Positions 7,055 through 14,499 of a stretch of DNA of 16,746 nucleotides are shown piece after piece. The DNA comes from Litorivicinus sp. Its GTDB lineage: Bacteria; Pseudomonadota; Gammaproteobacteria; Pseudomonadales; Litorivicinaceae. The first letter of the stretch is position 1, and each line of letters starts with the position of its first letter. The position numbers and the translations under genes were made by a program. Under the pieces are notes generated by a model that was not told the origin of the DNA, searched no databases, and saw only the letters and a program-made list of their open reading frames with translations. The stretch lies in the NCBI GenBank assembly GCA_018402605.1, contig JAGYIK010000017.1, forward strand, positions 1 to 16,746, written 5' to 3'.

Positions 7055-7073
7055 GGCCGCTGATGCGGCCTTT
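7055..7073 (+). terminator. Possible terminator after cytochrome c
   Basis: GGCCGC (7055-7060), loop TGAT, GCGGCC (7065-7070), followed by only TTTG. The stem is strong but the T run is short, so efficiency is uncertain. Confidence 0.5.
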
Positions 7074-7365
7074 GACTTACGCGGTTCGCTCGGGACGAGG
7101 ATGAGGCGTGTGTTTCATGCGCTACACTTCGATGCAATTCACCGCGAGTCCCGAATTTGAATATCCGGTGGCGTGCCCCAATTAAACGATGCTGGGACAT
7201 CACTGATGTGGGCCTATATGGCCTGACCCAATCGGTCCTGTCTGCATTGATGAGGAAGCGGTGTGGTGGACTATGGTGTCCGATGGTGAGTATGGATTCG
7301 GCGAGACGATGGGTCTGGGCCTTTAACCGCCGTTCCTGTGGGCTGCATCAACGTGAGAGCAAATA
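7074..7365. other. 292-base stretch with no recognised gene
   Basis: No reading frame here matches a family I know. A short opening at ATG 7119 (MRYTSMQFTASPEFEYPV) closes quickly. A different frame carries DEEAVWWTMVSDGEYGFG and then GETMGLGL before a stop at about 7325. Given the frameshift load just downstream, this may be a damaged small gene belonging to the molybdenum-cofactor locus, or simply spacer. No hairpins or promoters stand out. Confidence 0.35.
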
Positions 7366-8610
7366 ATGTTGAGTTTTGTTTCGATGGGTCGCGTTCGGCG
7401 AAATTCAAGCAGTTGCGAGCCAGGCGTAGTCTGCTGATCGATTCGTCTGCCGCTTTCCTTCCGAAGGCGTGGGCCACGTACTGGCGGAACCTGCGACGCC
7501 GAGTTATCCATCCCAATCGTTTCGAAACTCTTTCGCGCGCGATGGTTTGTAGCTCAAGAGGCAAGGCTGCTGTCGTCGGATTGGCTTCCCATCGGGGGCG
7601 AGGTCCGTGCGGGGAGTCGATCCTTGCACACGCTGAGTCTTTGCCGGGGCCAGTTGCACGCATTAGTGACAGGCGCACCGGATCCCAAGTTGGGGTTGCG
7701 CTGTTGTGATGGTTGAGCATGCTGAGATCGATGCACTGCGTTCGCCGATAGAGCACCTGAAAAGGCACCGGATTCGCGCTGAAGGGTCGGATATTCAGGC
7801 CGGTGAGACGATTGTCGCGCCCCGGTCGCCGCTTGATTGCTGAGCATGTTCAAGCCTCAATTGAGTGGTGGCGCAGGTGGTAGTCCAATGTAAACCGCGT
7901 GTTGGGGTCTGTTCTACTGGTGAGGAGCTGGTAACATCTTCAAGAGGGGTGCCGGGCTCAGGATTGATTTACGATTCGAACCGACCCTTCATGACCGCGC
8001 AACTCGGTTGATATGGTTGCCAAGTGGAGGTGTCAGAGCATGCTGGCGATACCCTCGAGGCGATGGTTGGGTTTTCTTTTTAGAAAAAGTGATGGCGGCT
8101 TCTTTTGGATTTGGTTGTGTCATCCGGGGCCGTTTCGATGGGGGCGGTATGATTTTGCGAAACCTGTACCTGAAGCGGTCGGGGCTGAACTTGTGTTTCA
8201 TAAGGTCACGCAAAAACCCGGTAAGCCGCTTCTTTTTGCAGGCCGCTGAATGGGACACTCACTTTGGGTTGCTCCGGTAATCCGGTATCGACGACGGCCA
8301 ATTGCCGATTTTACGTGCACCATGCGCTGGCCGTGATGCGCAAAAGCCGATGGAGCAAACCATTAAATTGCGACTGAGAATGACGTCGAGAAACCAGAAG
8401 GTACAGCCAGGCTTTCGCTGAAGGCCCGGTGTGTCCGGTGGGGAAAGAGGGCGCAATGGTTCGCGCGCTGGAGGGGCAGGAGTCATCGCGAAGCCATTAT
8501 TGGAGATGAATGGCTGGATTGTGCTCAGTGGTTACTCTGTCTGTGCAAGCCGGCGAGCGCAGGTTTCTCGTCTTCACCCCGCTATCCAAACGTCACCCGA
8601 TATATTTTGA
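7366..8610 (+). pseudogene. moeA: moeA, molybdopterin molybdotransferase, broken by multiple frameshifts
   Basis: MoeA inserts molybdate into adenylylated molybdopterin, the last step of basic Moco assembly. No single frame encodes it, but ordered MoeA motifs appear across three frames. From the N-terminus these are VGHVLAEPATP (near 7470), an FDNSAMDGFAL-like box split by shifts (7518-7555), LPIGGEVRAGS (near 7590), VTGAPDP (near 7665), AVVMVEHAEI (7700-7729), AEGSDIQAGETIV (near 7775) and KPRVGVCSTGEEL (7892-7930). The later motifs are GAELVFHKVTQKPGKPLLFA (8180-8243), GNPVSTTAN (near 8280), MNGWIVLSG and a VQAGE-like end. The start ATG 7366 and the stop at 8608-8610 are my estimates; they give ~414 codons, normal for MoeA. 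Conserved residues outnumber random drift, so the indels look recent or artefactual. It would serve molybdoenzymes such as SoxC. Confidence 0.8.
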
Positions 8611-8664
8611 CGGATATAACGGTTTGGCGACATGCCTGAAAAATAACAGATGGGCCAGACACGA

Positions 8665-9643
8665 ATGAATTCAGAAATCCTGACTGGATCGTTTTGGACG
8701 ATCTTTCCGTATTTACGGTTGTCGATCACGGATGTTTGCAACTTTAAATGTTCGTATTATCGCCGGATGGCTATCAGGGAGATCCAGATGGCTTTTGGCG
8801 TGGATGAAATTCGTCGATTGGATTGCAGGTTTCGCGGAACTCGGCACCCGCAAAGTACGGCTCACTGGTGGCGAACCGACCCTTCGCAAAGACTTCATCA
8901 GGGCCTGGTTCAGGTGGTAGTCGCAGACACTGGGTATCGAGAAGGTTGCGATGACAACCAATGGCTACAAGTTGCCAGAGCGCGCGCAAAGCTTTTCGAT
9001 GCAGGAGTCTCCGCGATAAACGTCTCGATCAACGGCTTGACTGAAAGTTTCATTTGATCACCGGCAAGAACCGGTTTGAAGAGGTGATGGAAGGGCTTGC
9101 GCTGTGCCACCAAATTGGATTCTCGCTGTCAAAGTCAACGCGGTCTTGCTGAAAGATCTCAACCACGATGAATTAGATGCATTCATCGATTGGGGCGGGC
9201 CATGAATTAATTTGCGCTTTATCGAACTGATACGGAGACAGGGGATAACACGGCGTATTTTGAGAAGTACTCATTTGTCAGCGACATTTTTTGGGTGCAA
9301 AAGCTGACGCTGGCGGTTGGCAGGAAGCGCCAGAAGCGATGGCGGGGCCCGCGAGAGTATGGAAGCATCCGTCGCGTGACGGTAGTAGGGGCTCATCGCA
9401 CTTATTCAAAAAGATTTTTGCACCACCTGCAAATCCGTTTGCGGGTCTCCGCTCGCGGCGGACTCCATCTGTGCTTATTTGGTGAGGGTGGCCATGATTT
9501 AAGACCGTATTTGCAAAGGTGATGCGGGACAAAGAAGCGCTGAAAGAGAGAGTATTTGTGAGTTGTTGATTTGAAAGTGGCTGGTCATGGCTTGCCGATC
9601 GGAACACGGAGCGACACCGCACTTTGCATCAATCGGAGGTTAA
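8665..9643 (+). pseudogene. moaA: moaA, GTP 3',8-cyclase (radical SAM), frameshifted
   Basis: MoaA starts molybdopterin synthesis by rearranging GTP with radical SAM chemistry. The first frame gives YLRLSITDVCNFKCSY. One shift before the third cluster cysteine moves the reading to PDGYQGDPDG, and later frames give FAELGTRKVRLTGGEPTLRK, EKVAMTTNGYKLPERAQ, SAINVSINGL, LITGKNRFEEVMEGL, RFIELI and GDNTAYFEKY. The C-terminal 4Fe-4S site DFCTTC is encoded at 9413-9430 in yet another frame, followed by VSARGGLHLCLFGEGGHDLR. The essential C-terminal diglycine survives as TPHFASIGG with its stop at 9641-9643. Thus every functional landmark is present but at least five indels separate them. ATG 8665 is the likely start; ATG 8650 is in the same frame. 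The inferred span is not a multiple of three. Confidence 0.85.
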
Positions 9644-9678
9644 GCGCGGTGAGCGTTGAGTTGATTTCGAATTTTTCT

Positions 9679-10602
9679 ATGATTGACGTGGGTGGGAAGC
9701 GGATGACAACCTGCCGCGCGGTTGCGGCAGGCACCATCCACCTCGGCCCAAATGCTCGCGAAAGTGCGCGACAAGACGTCGCCTAAGGGCGACTGCTTCC
9801 TGATGGCTGAAATTGCGCAGGTCACTGGTGCCATGCCAATACCTTACCCATGTGTCATCCGTTACCTTTGATCAGGTCCGTCTCCTTTGAAATGCATCAT
9901 AAATGCAATCTGTTCGTGTGCTTGTGAGGCCGCCGCTTTTGCAAAGACAGGGGTTGAGATGGAGGCCCTTGCTGGTGCGAACGCGGCGTTACTGTACCTG
10001 GGATCTCTGCAAGGGAAACATCTCAGACTTAAAATTTCCTGACCTTGAATTGCTCACCAAAACGGGCGGCAAATCCGGAGTATGGATCAATCCTGACGCC
10101 GAGATTCCGGAGTGGATTCTCGAGCGACCGCCGGATCACAGCCCTGAAACGAGGAAGATCGCCGTCTTGGTGATGAGGTTGCAGGGCCAGTGACGGCACC
10201 TATGAGGATGAGTCTGGGCAGTATTTGGTTGCGCAGCTATCGGCACAAGGTGCGGAAATCTGCGCGTATCAGGTCATCCCAGACGACCATCAAACCATCA
10301 GCGACACAATCTTAAAGATTTCGATCACCTGACCCCTTCAACGTCCCGCCAACATAACCAAATGAAAAGCACCTCAATCCTGCACTTCCCGGTCTGGGTG
10401 AATGGATGCGCGGCGAGAGCGCGGTATTCACCAAGACAGCATGGTTGTCCTTCTGCATGGGCGGCGGTTTATTGGGTCGTGCGCTGGTGATCACTTTGCC
10501 TGGCAGTTTGAAAGCGGTGAAAGAGTGTTTTGCATTTTTATCGAGGGGCCAACGAACGCAATTATCATGATTGAGAAGCAGGGTCGCAAAGGCCGTCTCT
10601 AA
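9679..10602 (+). pseudogene. moaC-mogA fusion (cyclic pyranopterin monophosphate synthase / molybdopterin adenylyltransferase), frameshifted
   Basis: The N-terminal half is MoaC: MIDVGGKRMTTCRAVAAGTI, then SPKGDCFLMAEIAQVTGAM, AAFAKTGVEMEALAGAN, WDLCKG and the MoaC C-terminal signature LLTKTGGKSG (10050-10079). In the same open frame the protein continues through a short linker (NPDAEIPEWILERPPDHS) into ETRKIAVLV, the start of a MoaB/MogA domain. Further frames give YEDESGQYLVAQLSAQGAE, YQVIPDD, ESAVFTKTAW and RALVITLPGSLKAVKE. A combined MoaC/MogA protein of about 310 residues is a known bifunctional type; the inferred length here is 307 codons plus stop. MoaC makes cPMP from the MoaA product, and MogA adenylylates molybdopterin for MoeA. 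The stop TAA 10600-10602 overlaps the moaD ATG by one base, so the ends look native while the interior is broken by several indels. Confidence 0.8.
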
Positions 10603-10850
10603 TGCAGATTGAACTGGCCTGCCTTGGTATTTTTCGCGAGCTGGGAGACCACGTCGTGGTCGATGTGCAGGGCGCGACCGTGCACGACCTGAGAGTCGCA
10701 CTGAAGTCGCATTTATTGACGCACAATGAAGCTGGGCTCGCCGCGGTTGTTGAGCGCTCAGTATTTGCTGCCGGCGATACGTTGTTGCATGATGGCGATC
10801 CGATTCCTGAGCAGACTCTTGCGATCTTACCACCGGTGGCTGGAGGCTGA
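10602..10850 (+). CDS. moaD: MoaD, molybdopterin synthase small (sulfur-carrier) subunit
   Basis: 82-residue ubiquitin-like protein ending in PPVAGG; the C-terminal diglycine is adenylylated and thiocarboxylated so that MoaD can donate sulfur to cPMP within the MoaD2-MoaE2 synthase. The beta-grasp opening QIELACLGIFRELG and the closing DGDPIPEQTLAILPPVAGG are typical. The start is fixed by the TAATG overlap with the upstream mogA domain, and moaE follows after seven bases, so the three are translationally coupled. The frame is clean, in contrast to the genes just upstream. Confidence 0.92.
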   Translation: MQIELACLGIFRELGDHVVVDVQGATVHDLRVALKSHLLTHNEAGLAAVVERSVFAAGDTLLHDGDPIPEQTLAILPPVAGG

Positions 10851-10857
10851 GTTCGCG

Positions 10858-11310
10858 ATGTTTATTGAGGCCAACGGCCAACGATGGCACTGCGGACTGG
10901 TCGATGGTCCATGTGAAACTGCTGGATTGGATCTGCAGGTATCGGATCCCGCGCATGGGGCGATTGCGCAATTTCTCGGTGTTGTCAGAGATCACAACGA
11001 TGGACTTGAGGCCACGGCAGTCGATTACGATGTGCACCCTGAGTTGGCATTGAAGGCGCTTTCGTCACTCTGTGACGAGCTGTGCAATCGGTATCCAGTG
11101 CGCCTATTTATGCAGCATTCTCGCGGTCTGGTCAGGGTTGGAGAGGCGAGTGTAGTAATTGCTGCAAGTAGCGCACACCGCAAAGATGCTTTGGCTTGTG
11201 TCTCGGAAGCGATCGATTTGCTCAAGGTGCGGGTGCCGATCTGGAAGCGTGAAATCGCGCCAGATGACTCTCACCGTTGGCTTGATGGCCATTCTTTGCG
11301 CCAAGACTAG
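10858..11310 (+). CDS. moaE: MoaE, molybdopterin synthase catalytic subunit
   Basis: 150-residue MoaE, which transfers two sulfurs from MoaD thiocarboxylate to cyclic pyranopterin monophosphate. Family hallmarks visible are HGAIAQFLGVVRDHNDG (residues 33-49), SSAHRKDALACVSEAIDLLK, and KVRVPIWKREI. In the last, K123 and K130 correspond to the two active-site lysines with the expected spacing of seven. Although the frame is open from 10726, ATG 10858 is the right start: it gives normal length and has GGAGG 11 bases upstream inside the end of moaD. An intact gene. Confidence 0.93.
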   Translation: MFIEANGQRWHCGLVDGPCETAGLDLQVSDPAHGAIAQFLGVVRDHNDGLEATAVDYDVHPELALKALSSLCDELCNRYPVRLFMQHSRGLVRVGEASVVIAASSAHRKDALACVSEAIDLLKVRVPIWKREIAPDDSHRWLDGHSLRQD

Positions 11311-11319
11311 GAGATATGC

Positions 11320-11733
11320 ATGGATGCATCGACGTTTTCGATCGATCCGCAGTTAACGCAGACCAGTTATCCCCTCGTGGCCTTGTCAGTGTCCGATCTA
11401 CGTCTGGTGGATGACTCGCGTTGGCCCTGGATTCTGGTGATTCCTCGGGTCCCTCACACGGTTGAGCTGATTGATTTATCGCCCGAATTACGGAACCAAG
11501 TGCGTCAAGAGATTGATCATGTGTCACGTGTGCTACGTGATCAATTCGCTCCAGATAAACTCAATGTGGCAGCGCTTGGCAACCAGGTGCGACAGCTGCA
11601 CATCCACGTGATTGCCAGATACCGTGATGACGCGGCATGGCCCAAGCCCGTGTGGGGCGTGGGAGACGCGCTACCCTACGAATCTGACGCATTAAACAGT
11701 CGGTTATCCGGACTCCGTCAAGCTCTGATTTGA
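11320..11733 (+). CDS. HIT-family nucleotide hydrolase/transferase
   Basis: 137-residue histidine-triad protein. The active-site strand reads RQLHIHVIARYRDD (residues 91-104), with histidines at 94 and 96. The first His of the canonical HxHxHxx is a Gln (Q92), a variant I know from a proteobacterial subgroup of HIT proteins with this same QLHIHVIAR sequence and a following WPKPVWG. Members cleave nucleotide phosphoramidates or dinucleoside polyphosphates, but the substrate here is unknown. The ribosome-binding site AGGAG lies six bases before ATG 11320 and overlaps the moaE stop, so it is probably carried on the moa transcript. The 3' end overlaps the opposing LysR gene by 30 bases. Confidence 0.85.
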   Translation: MDASTFSIDPQLTQTSYPLVALSVSDLRLVDDSRWPWILVIPRVPHTVELIDLSPELRNQVRQEIDHVSRVLRDQFAPDKLNVAALGNQVRQLHIHVIARYRDDAAWPKPVWGVGDALPYESDALNSRLSGLRQALI

Positions 11734-12540
11734 AATCTGTTTCAGAGCATGCATGAGCCGCATCTGGCATCGCTGGTGCGAGGCAATCTCTGCATTATCG
11801 CCGGTGAGCTCTAGAGTGATCGGTTGGTGTATTCGTTCATGTTCACCACTGGCTTCGGTCAAGCTGTCATTGAGTAAACCCGAGTTGATCGGTATCCAGC
11901 CAAGGCCCAGCTGCGCTTGTGTGGCACTTAAGACCGCATGAATACTCGGAAGACGCTCGACATGTCCATACTGCACCAGCGCGATCCGAGGGATGCTGGG
12001 TGCATTGGCTGTGGTAAACAGCGTCTCTTTGCGAAGGTCATACCGTAAGCTGCGATGCGCAACGATCGCCCACACCAAATTGGCTTGCTGGGGGGCTTTT
12101 CCCGACTGTGAGTGTTGAGAGCCGAAGTGGCTGAGACTCAAATTCGCCCGGCTCGTGTCTGTCAGCACATAGTGCTCTGTGGGATGCTGTTGGCGAAGTG
12201 TCGTAATGGCGGTAATGAGCCCGGGGAACAGTGACACGAGCGCTGCATCGATTCGGATCGCTTCGCGCGTTCGCGCTTGATAGTCATCGTGCATCTCGTC
12301 TTGTAGCGCTTGAATCCGTTCAAAATACTTGGGCAACAAGGAATCTGCAGTAGGGGTTGGACGAATCTTCCGTCCATGCCGGGTAAAGAGACTAATAGAG
12401 AGGTCCGATTCTAATTTGCGAATGCGCCGCCCAAGAGTGGTATGGCTGAGTCCAACCGACTCCGCGGCGGCTCGCAGCGACCCGCTACGATACACCTGCC
12501 AGGCGAGATCTAAATTCGGAATATGCGTGGAATATAGCAT
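11704..12540 (-). CDS. LysR-family transcriptional regulator
   Basis: 278-residue regulator. The N-terminal winged helix-turn-helix is clear: LDLAWQVYRSGSLRAAAESV, then GLSHTTLGRRIRKLESDLSI and SLFTRHGRKIRPTPTADSLL (residues 10-70). The C-terminal effector-binding half is diverged and I cannot infer a ligand. ATG 12540 is preceded by AAGGA about ten bases upstream. It is convergent with the HIT gene (30-base overlap) and lies downstream of gltA on the same strand, separated by a terminator-like hairpin. LysR regulators often act on divergent neighbours, but there is no divergent gene adjacent here, so its target is unknown. Confidence 0.88.
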   Translation of the reverse strand: MLYSTHIPNLDLAWQVYRSGSLRAAAESVGLSHTTLGRRIRKLESDLSISLFTRHGRKIRPTPTADSLLPKYFERIQALQDEMHDDYQARTREAIRIDAALVSLFPGLITAITTLRQQHPTEHYVLTDTSRANLSLSHFGSQHSQSGKAPQQANLVWAIVAHRSLRYDLRKETLFTTANAPSIPRIALVQYGHVERLPSIHAVLSATQAQLGLGWIPINSGLLNDSLTEASGEHERIHQPITLELTGDNAEIASHQRCQMRLMHALKQISNQSLTESG

Positions 12541-12563
12541 TGAACGTCCATCCTTGGTTGTTC

Positions 12564-12599
12564 AAAAAGGCCCCGTTAACTGAATCACGCGGCCTTTTT
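12564..12599 (-). terminator. Terminator between gltA and the LysR gene
   Basis: AAAAAGGCC (12564-12572) pairs with GGCCTTTTT (12591-12599), with an 18-base loop. Symmetrical A5/T5 flanks mean it could work in either direction. Here it follows the gltA stop on the minus strand. Confidence 0.7.
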
Positions 12600-12615
12600 C
12601 GAGTCAATCCCAGAC

Positions 12616-13878
12616 TTACCTTTGGGTAAGCGCGGGTTTTTCGTCGGGTGTAGAGCTGACGCGGGCGGCCAATTTTATGCTGGCTTGAAATCATTTCATG
12701 CCAATGTGCAACCCAGCCGATAGTCCGGGTGACACTGCAGCATCACAGTGAACATACTCGTTGGAATGCCAATCGCACCAAAATGATGCCTGAATAGAAA
12801 TCGACGTTCGGGAACAGCTTGCGTTCAGCAAAATAGGGATCAGATGGTGCGATGCGTTCGAGTTCCATTGCAACTTGCAAACGCGGATCATTGACTGAGT
12901 TCAGCAAGCACCTCATCACAAGATGCTTTCATGACCTCTCGCACGTGGATCAAAGTTTCTTATAGACCTGATGCCCAAAAGCCCATCAGTTTGAATGGGT
13001 CATTTGGATCCTTCGCCTTCGATAAATGCCGGAATGTTCTCGACTGCGCTGATTTCATCAAGCATCACAAGTACGGCTTCGTTTGCACCACCGTGTGCAG
13101 GACCCCAAAGCGCTGCAATACCAGCAGAGACGCAGGCAAAGGACTCGCACCTGTCGATCCTGGCGAGGCGTACAGTAGACGTTGAGGCATTCTGTTCATG
13201 ATCTGCGTAACAAGAAATGCGGTCCATAGTGCACGCTCAACCGCCGGGTTTACTTCATAGGTCTCGCACGGTGTGCCAAACATCATGTAGAGGAAGTTCG
13301 CGCGTACGAGAGGTCGTTCCGCGGGTACATGAAGGGCTGCCCAATCGAGTGCTTGTAGCACATCGCTGCCAGTGTTGGCATTTTGGCAACCAAGCGATGC
13401 GCCGCGATTTCACGATCCCGCCTGAGCGGATGTCCATCACATCGTGATAAAACGCGGACAGTGCGCCAACTGCACCGCACATCATCGCCATTGGATGCGC
13501 GTTGTGATGAAAACTATCAAAGAAGTGGGGCGCGAGCGACTCATGCAACATGGTGTGGCGTAGACGCGAACAAACTGCTCTTTTTGCTGTGCCGTTGGAA
13601 TCTGTCCGTACCACAGCAAACAGGTTTCGAAAGAATCGGGATTTCGGCGAGATCTTCAATCGAATATCCGCGGTGTAACAACACACCTTGATCGCCATCG
13701 ATGTAGGTAATTTTTGATTCGGTCGCGGCAGTCGACATGAAACCGGGGTCGAACGTGAAATATCCAGCTTTAACAGACCTGATACATCGATAACGTCTGG
13801 ACCTGGTTGATCCTTCATACACGGGCAATTCGACAACTTCACCGTTTGGGAGGGTGAGGAGGCGTTTTTCTCAGCCAT
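12616..13878 (-). pseudogene. gltA: gltA, type II citrate synthase, broken by frameshifts
   Basis: Citrate synthase condenses oxaloacetate and acetyl-CoA at the entry to the TCA cycle. ATG 13878 (AAAGGAG nine bases upstream) opens MAEKNA, and family segments then follow in changing frames: LPVYEGS, GPDVIDVSGLLK, AGYFTFDPGFMSTAATESKI, YIDGDQGVLLHRGYSIEDLA, CGAVGALSAFYHDVMDI, PKMPTLAAMCYKHSIGQPF-like text and ADHEQNASTSTVRLA. All three catalytic residues are encoded: His in WGPAHGGANEAVL (near 13077-13110), His in GFGHQVYK (one extra base, near 12961-12983) and Asp in FPNVDFYSG (12790-12815). The end reads RTIGWVAHWHEM, SSQHKIGRPRQLY and, after a shift, a stop at 12616-12618. Length 1263 bases, about 420 codons, is normal. 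Loss of such a central enzyme would be surprising, so a consensus error is likely. Confidence 0.85.
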
Positions 13879-13934
13879 GTTTTTCGGCTCCTTTGGTTGT
13901 AAATCCGCGAGTTAGACCAATCTCCTGAGGTCAT

Positions 13935-13947
13935 TGTGCAGTGCACA
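13935..13947. repeat. 13-bp palindrome on the gltA side of the divergent promoter
   Basis: TGTGCA-G-TGCACA, six-base perfect arms around one central base, lying 57 bases upstream of the gltA start. Size and symmetry fit a dimeric regulator site; the protein is unknown. Confidence 0.55.
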
Positions 13948-14026
13948 TAATTAGCGGAAGTGTGGGCCACCATAAACAGAGGGGTTTCTGTGTCAATCAG
14001 CCAGTTGATTTGTGTACAAGACGCAT

Positions 14027-14045
14027 ACGTTACCCTTTGTAACGT
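14027..14045. repeat. 19-bp inverted repeat on the sdh side of the divergent promoter
   Basis: ACGTTAC (14027-14033), spacer CCTTT, GTAACGT (14039-14045): perfect seven-base arms. It overlaps the candidate -35 box of the sdh promoter, the position expected of a repressor operator. Confidence 0.6.
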
Positions 14046-14066
14046 TATAAAGAGAGGCTTCATACT
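14037..14066 (+). promoter_or_regulatory. Candidate sdhCDAB promoter
   Basis: TTGTAA (14037-14042), an 18-base spacer and CATACT (14061-14066), each matching four of six sigma-70 consensus positions, 46 bases before the sdhC start. A weak call by sequence alone; support comes from position and overlap with the inverted repeat. Confidence 0.35.
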
Positions 14067-14112
14067 AGTGCGCACATCTACCGCATCGGTAAAAAGAGAG
14101 GAATCTGTAGAC

Positions 14113-14499
14113 ATGGCATTGTCAACTGAGCGTCCGGTCAACTTGGATTTGACCACTTTCCGGTTTCCAATCACAGCAATTACCTAATCCTCCATCGAGT
14201 GACTGGCGTTGTGCCGTTTTTCGGAAGTTTTGTATTCTGCTCGCACTCGCTTGGGTTGTCGCTCGAGAGTGAGGCGGCTTCGCCGACACCTTATCTCTTT
14301 ACTCGACAACGGCTTTGTTGCGTTCATTATTTGGGGCGTCTTGGCGGCCTTGGCCTACCACCGTGGCCGGGTTGAAACATCTGTTTATGGACATGGGGTA
14401 AGCGGGTGAGACCTTGGAGTCCGGTCCGGTATTCGGGCGAAGGTCTCGACTGCGCTAGCCGCTGTATTGATTTTGCTGGCTGGAGTTTGGGTATGGTAA
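14113..14499 (+). pseudogene. sdhC: sdhC, succinate dehydrogenase cytochrome b556 subunit, frameshifted
   Basis: SdhC is a three-helix membrane anchor of complex II that helps bind heme b and ubiquinone. ATG 14113 opens MALSTERPVNLDLTTFRFPI, an N-terminus I recognise from proteobacterial SdhC, then hits TAA at 14185. One missing base restores SILHRVTGVVPFFGSFVF, the quinone-site helix, from 14187. A return to the first frame gives LLDNGFVAFIIWGVLAALAY, a further shift gives VAGLKHLFMDMG and GETLESG, and the last frame gives ALAAVLILLAGVWVW and a stop at 14497-14499. Total length 387 bases (128 codons plus stop) is exactly family-sized. The stop overlaps the sdhD start. Four or more indels cancel out; see the findings on sequence integrity. 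Confidence 0.82.

Larger units (their letters stand above)
13879..14112. promoter_or_regulatory. Divergent gltA / sdhC regulatory region with two palindromes
   Basis: 234 bases between the divergent starts of gltA and sdhC, an arrangement common in gammaproteobacteria. It contains perfect inverted repeats at 13935-13947 and 14027-14045, and a candidate sdh promoter. The gltA ribosome-binding site (AAAGGAG, minus strand) and a GAGG upstream of sdhC lie at its two ends. Confidence 0.65.

Noticed and set aside
6655..7203. 182-codon minus-strand frame spanning the cytochrome c gene
   Set aside because: Antisense shadow: the plus strand has a signal peptide, CASCH site and a ribosome-binding site; the minus translation is Arg/His-rich and unlike a protein.
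7989..8280. Overlapping 80-90 codon frames on both strands that look like small genes
   Set aside because: The plus-strand frames carry pieces of MoeA (GAELVFHKVTQKPGKPLLFA), so they are fragments of the broken moeA; the minus frame is its shadow.
7074..10602. Possible mobile element or recombination scar explaining the broken genes
   Set aside because: No transposase, terminal inverted repeats, target duplications or tRNA site; gene order is that of a normal moa locus and the damage is small indels, not insertions.
10312..11037. 241-codon minus-strand frame over the mogA domain, moaD and moaE
   Set aside because: Covers two clean plus-strand genes with active-site residues; no recognisable protein on the minus strand.
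11523..11541. TCACGTGTGCTACGTGA-like inverted repeat
   Set aside because: Lies inside the intact HIT-protein coding sequence, where its codons are accounted for; no reason to call it a regulatory site.
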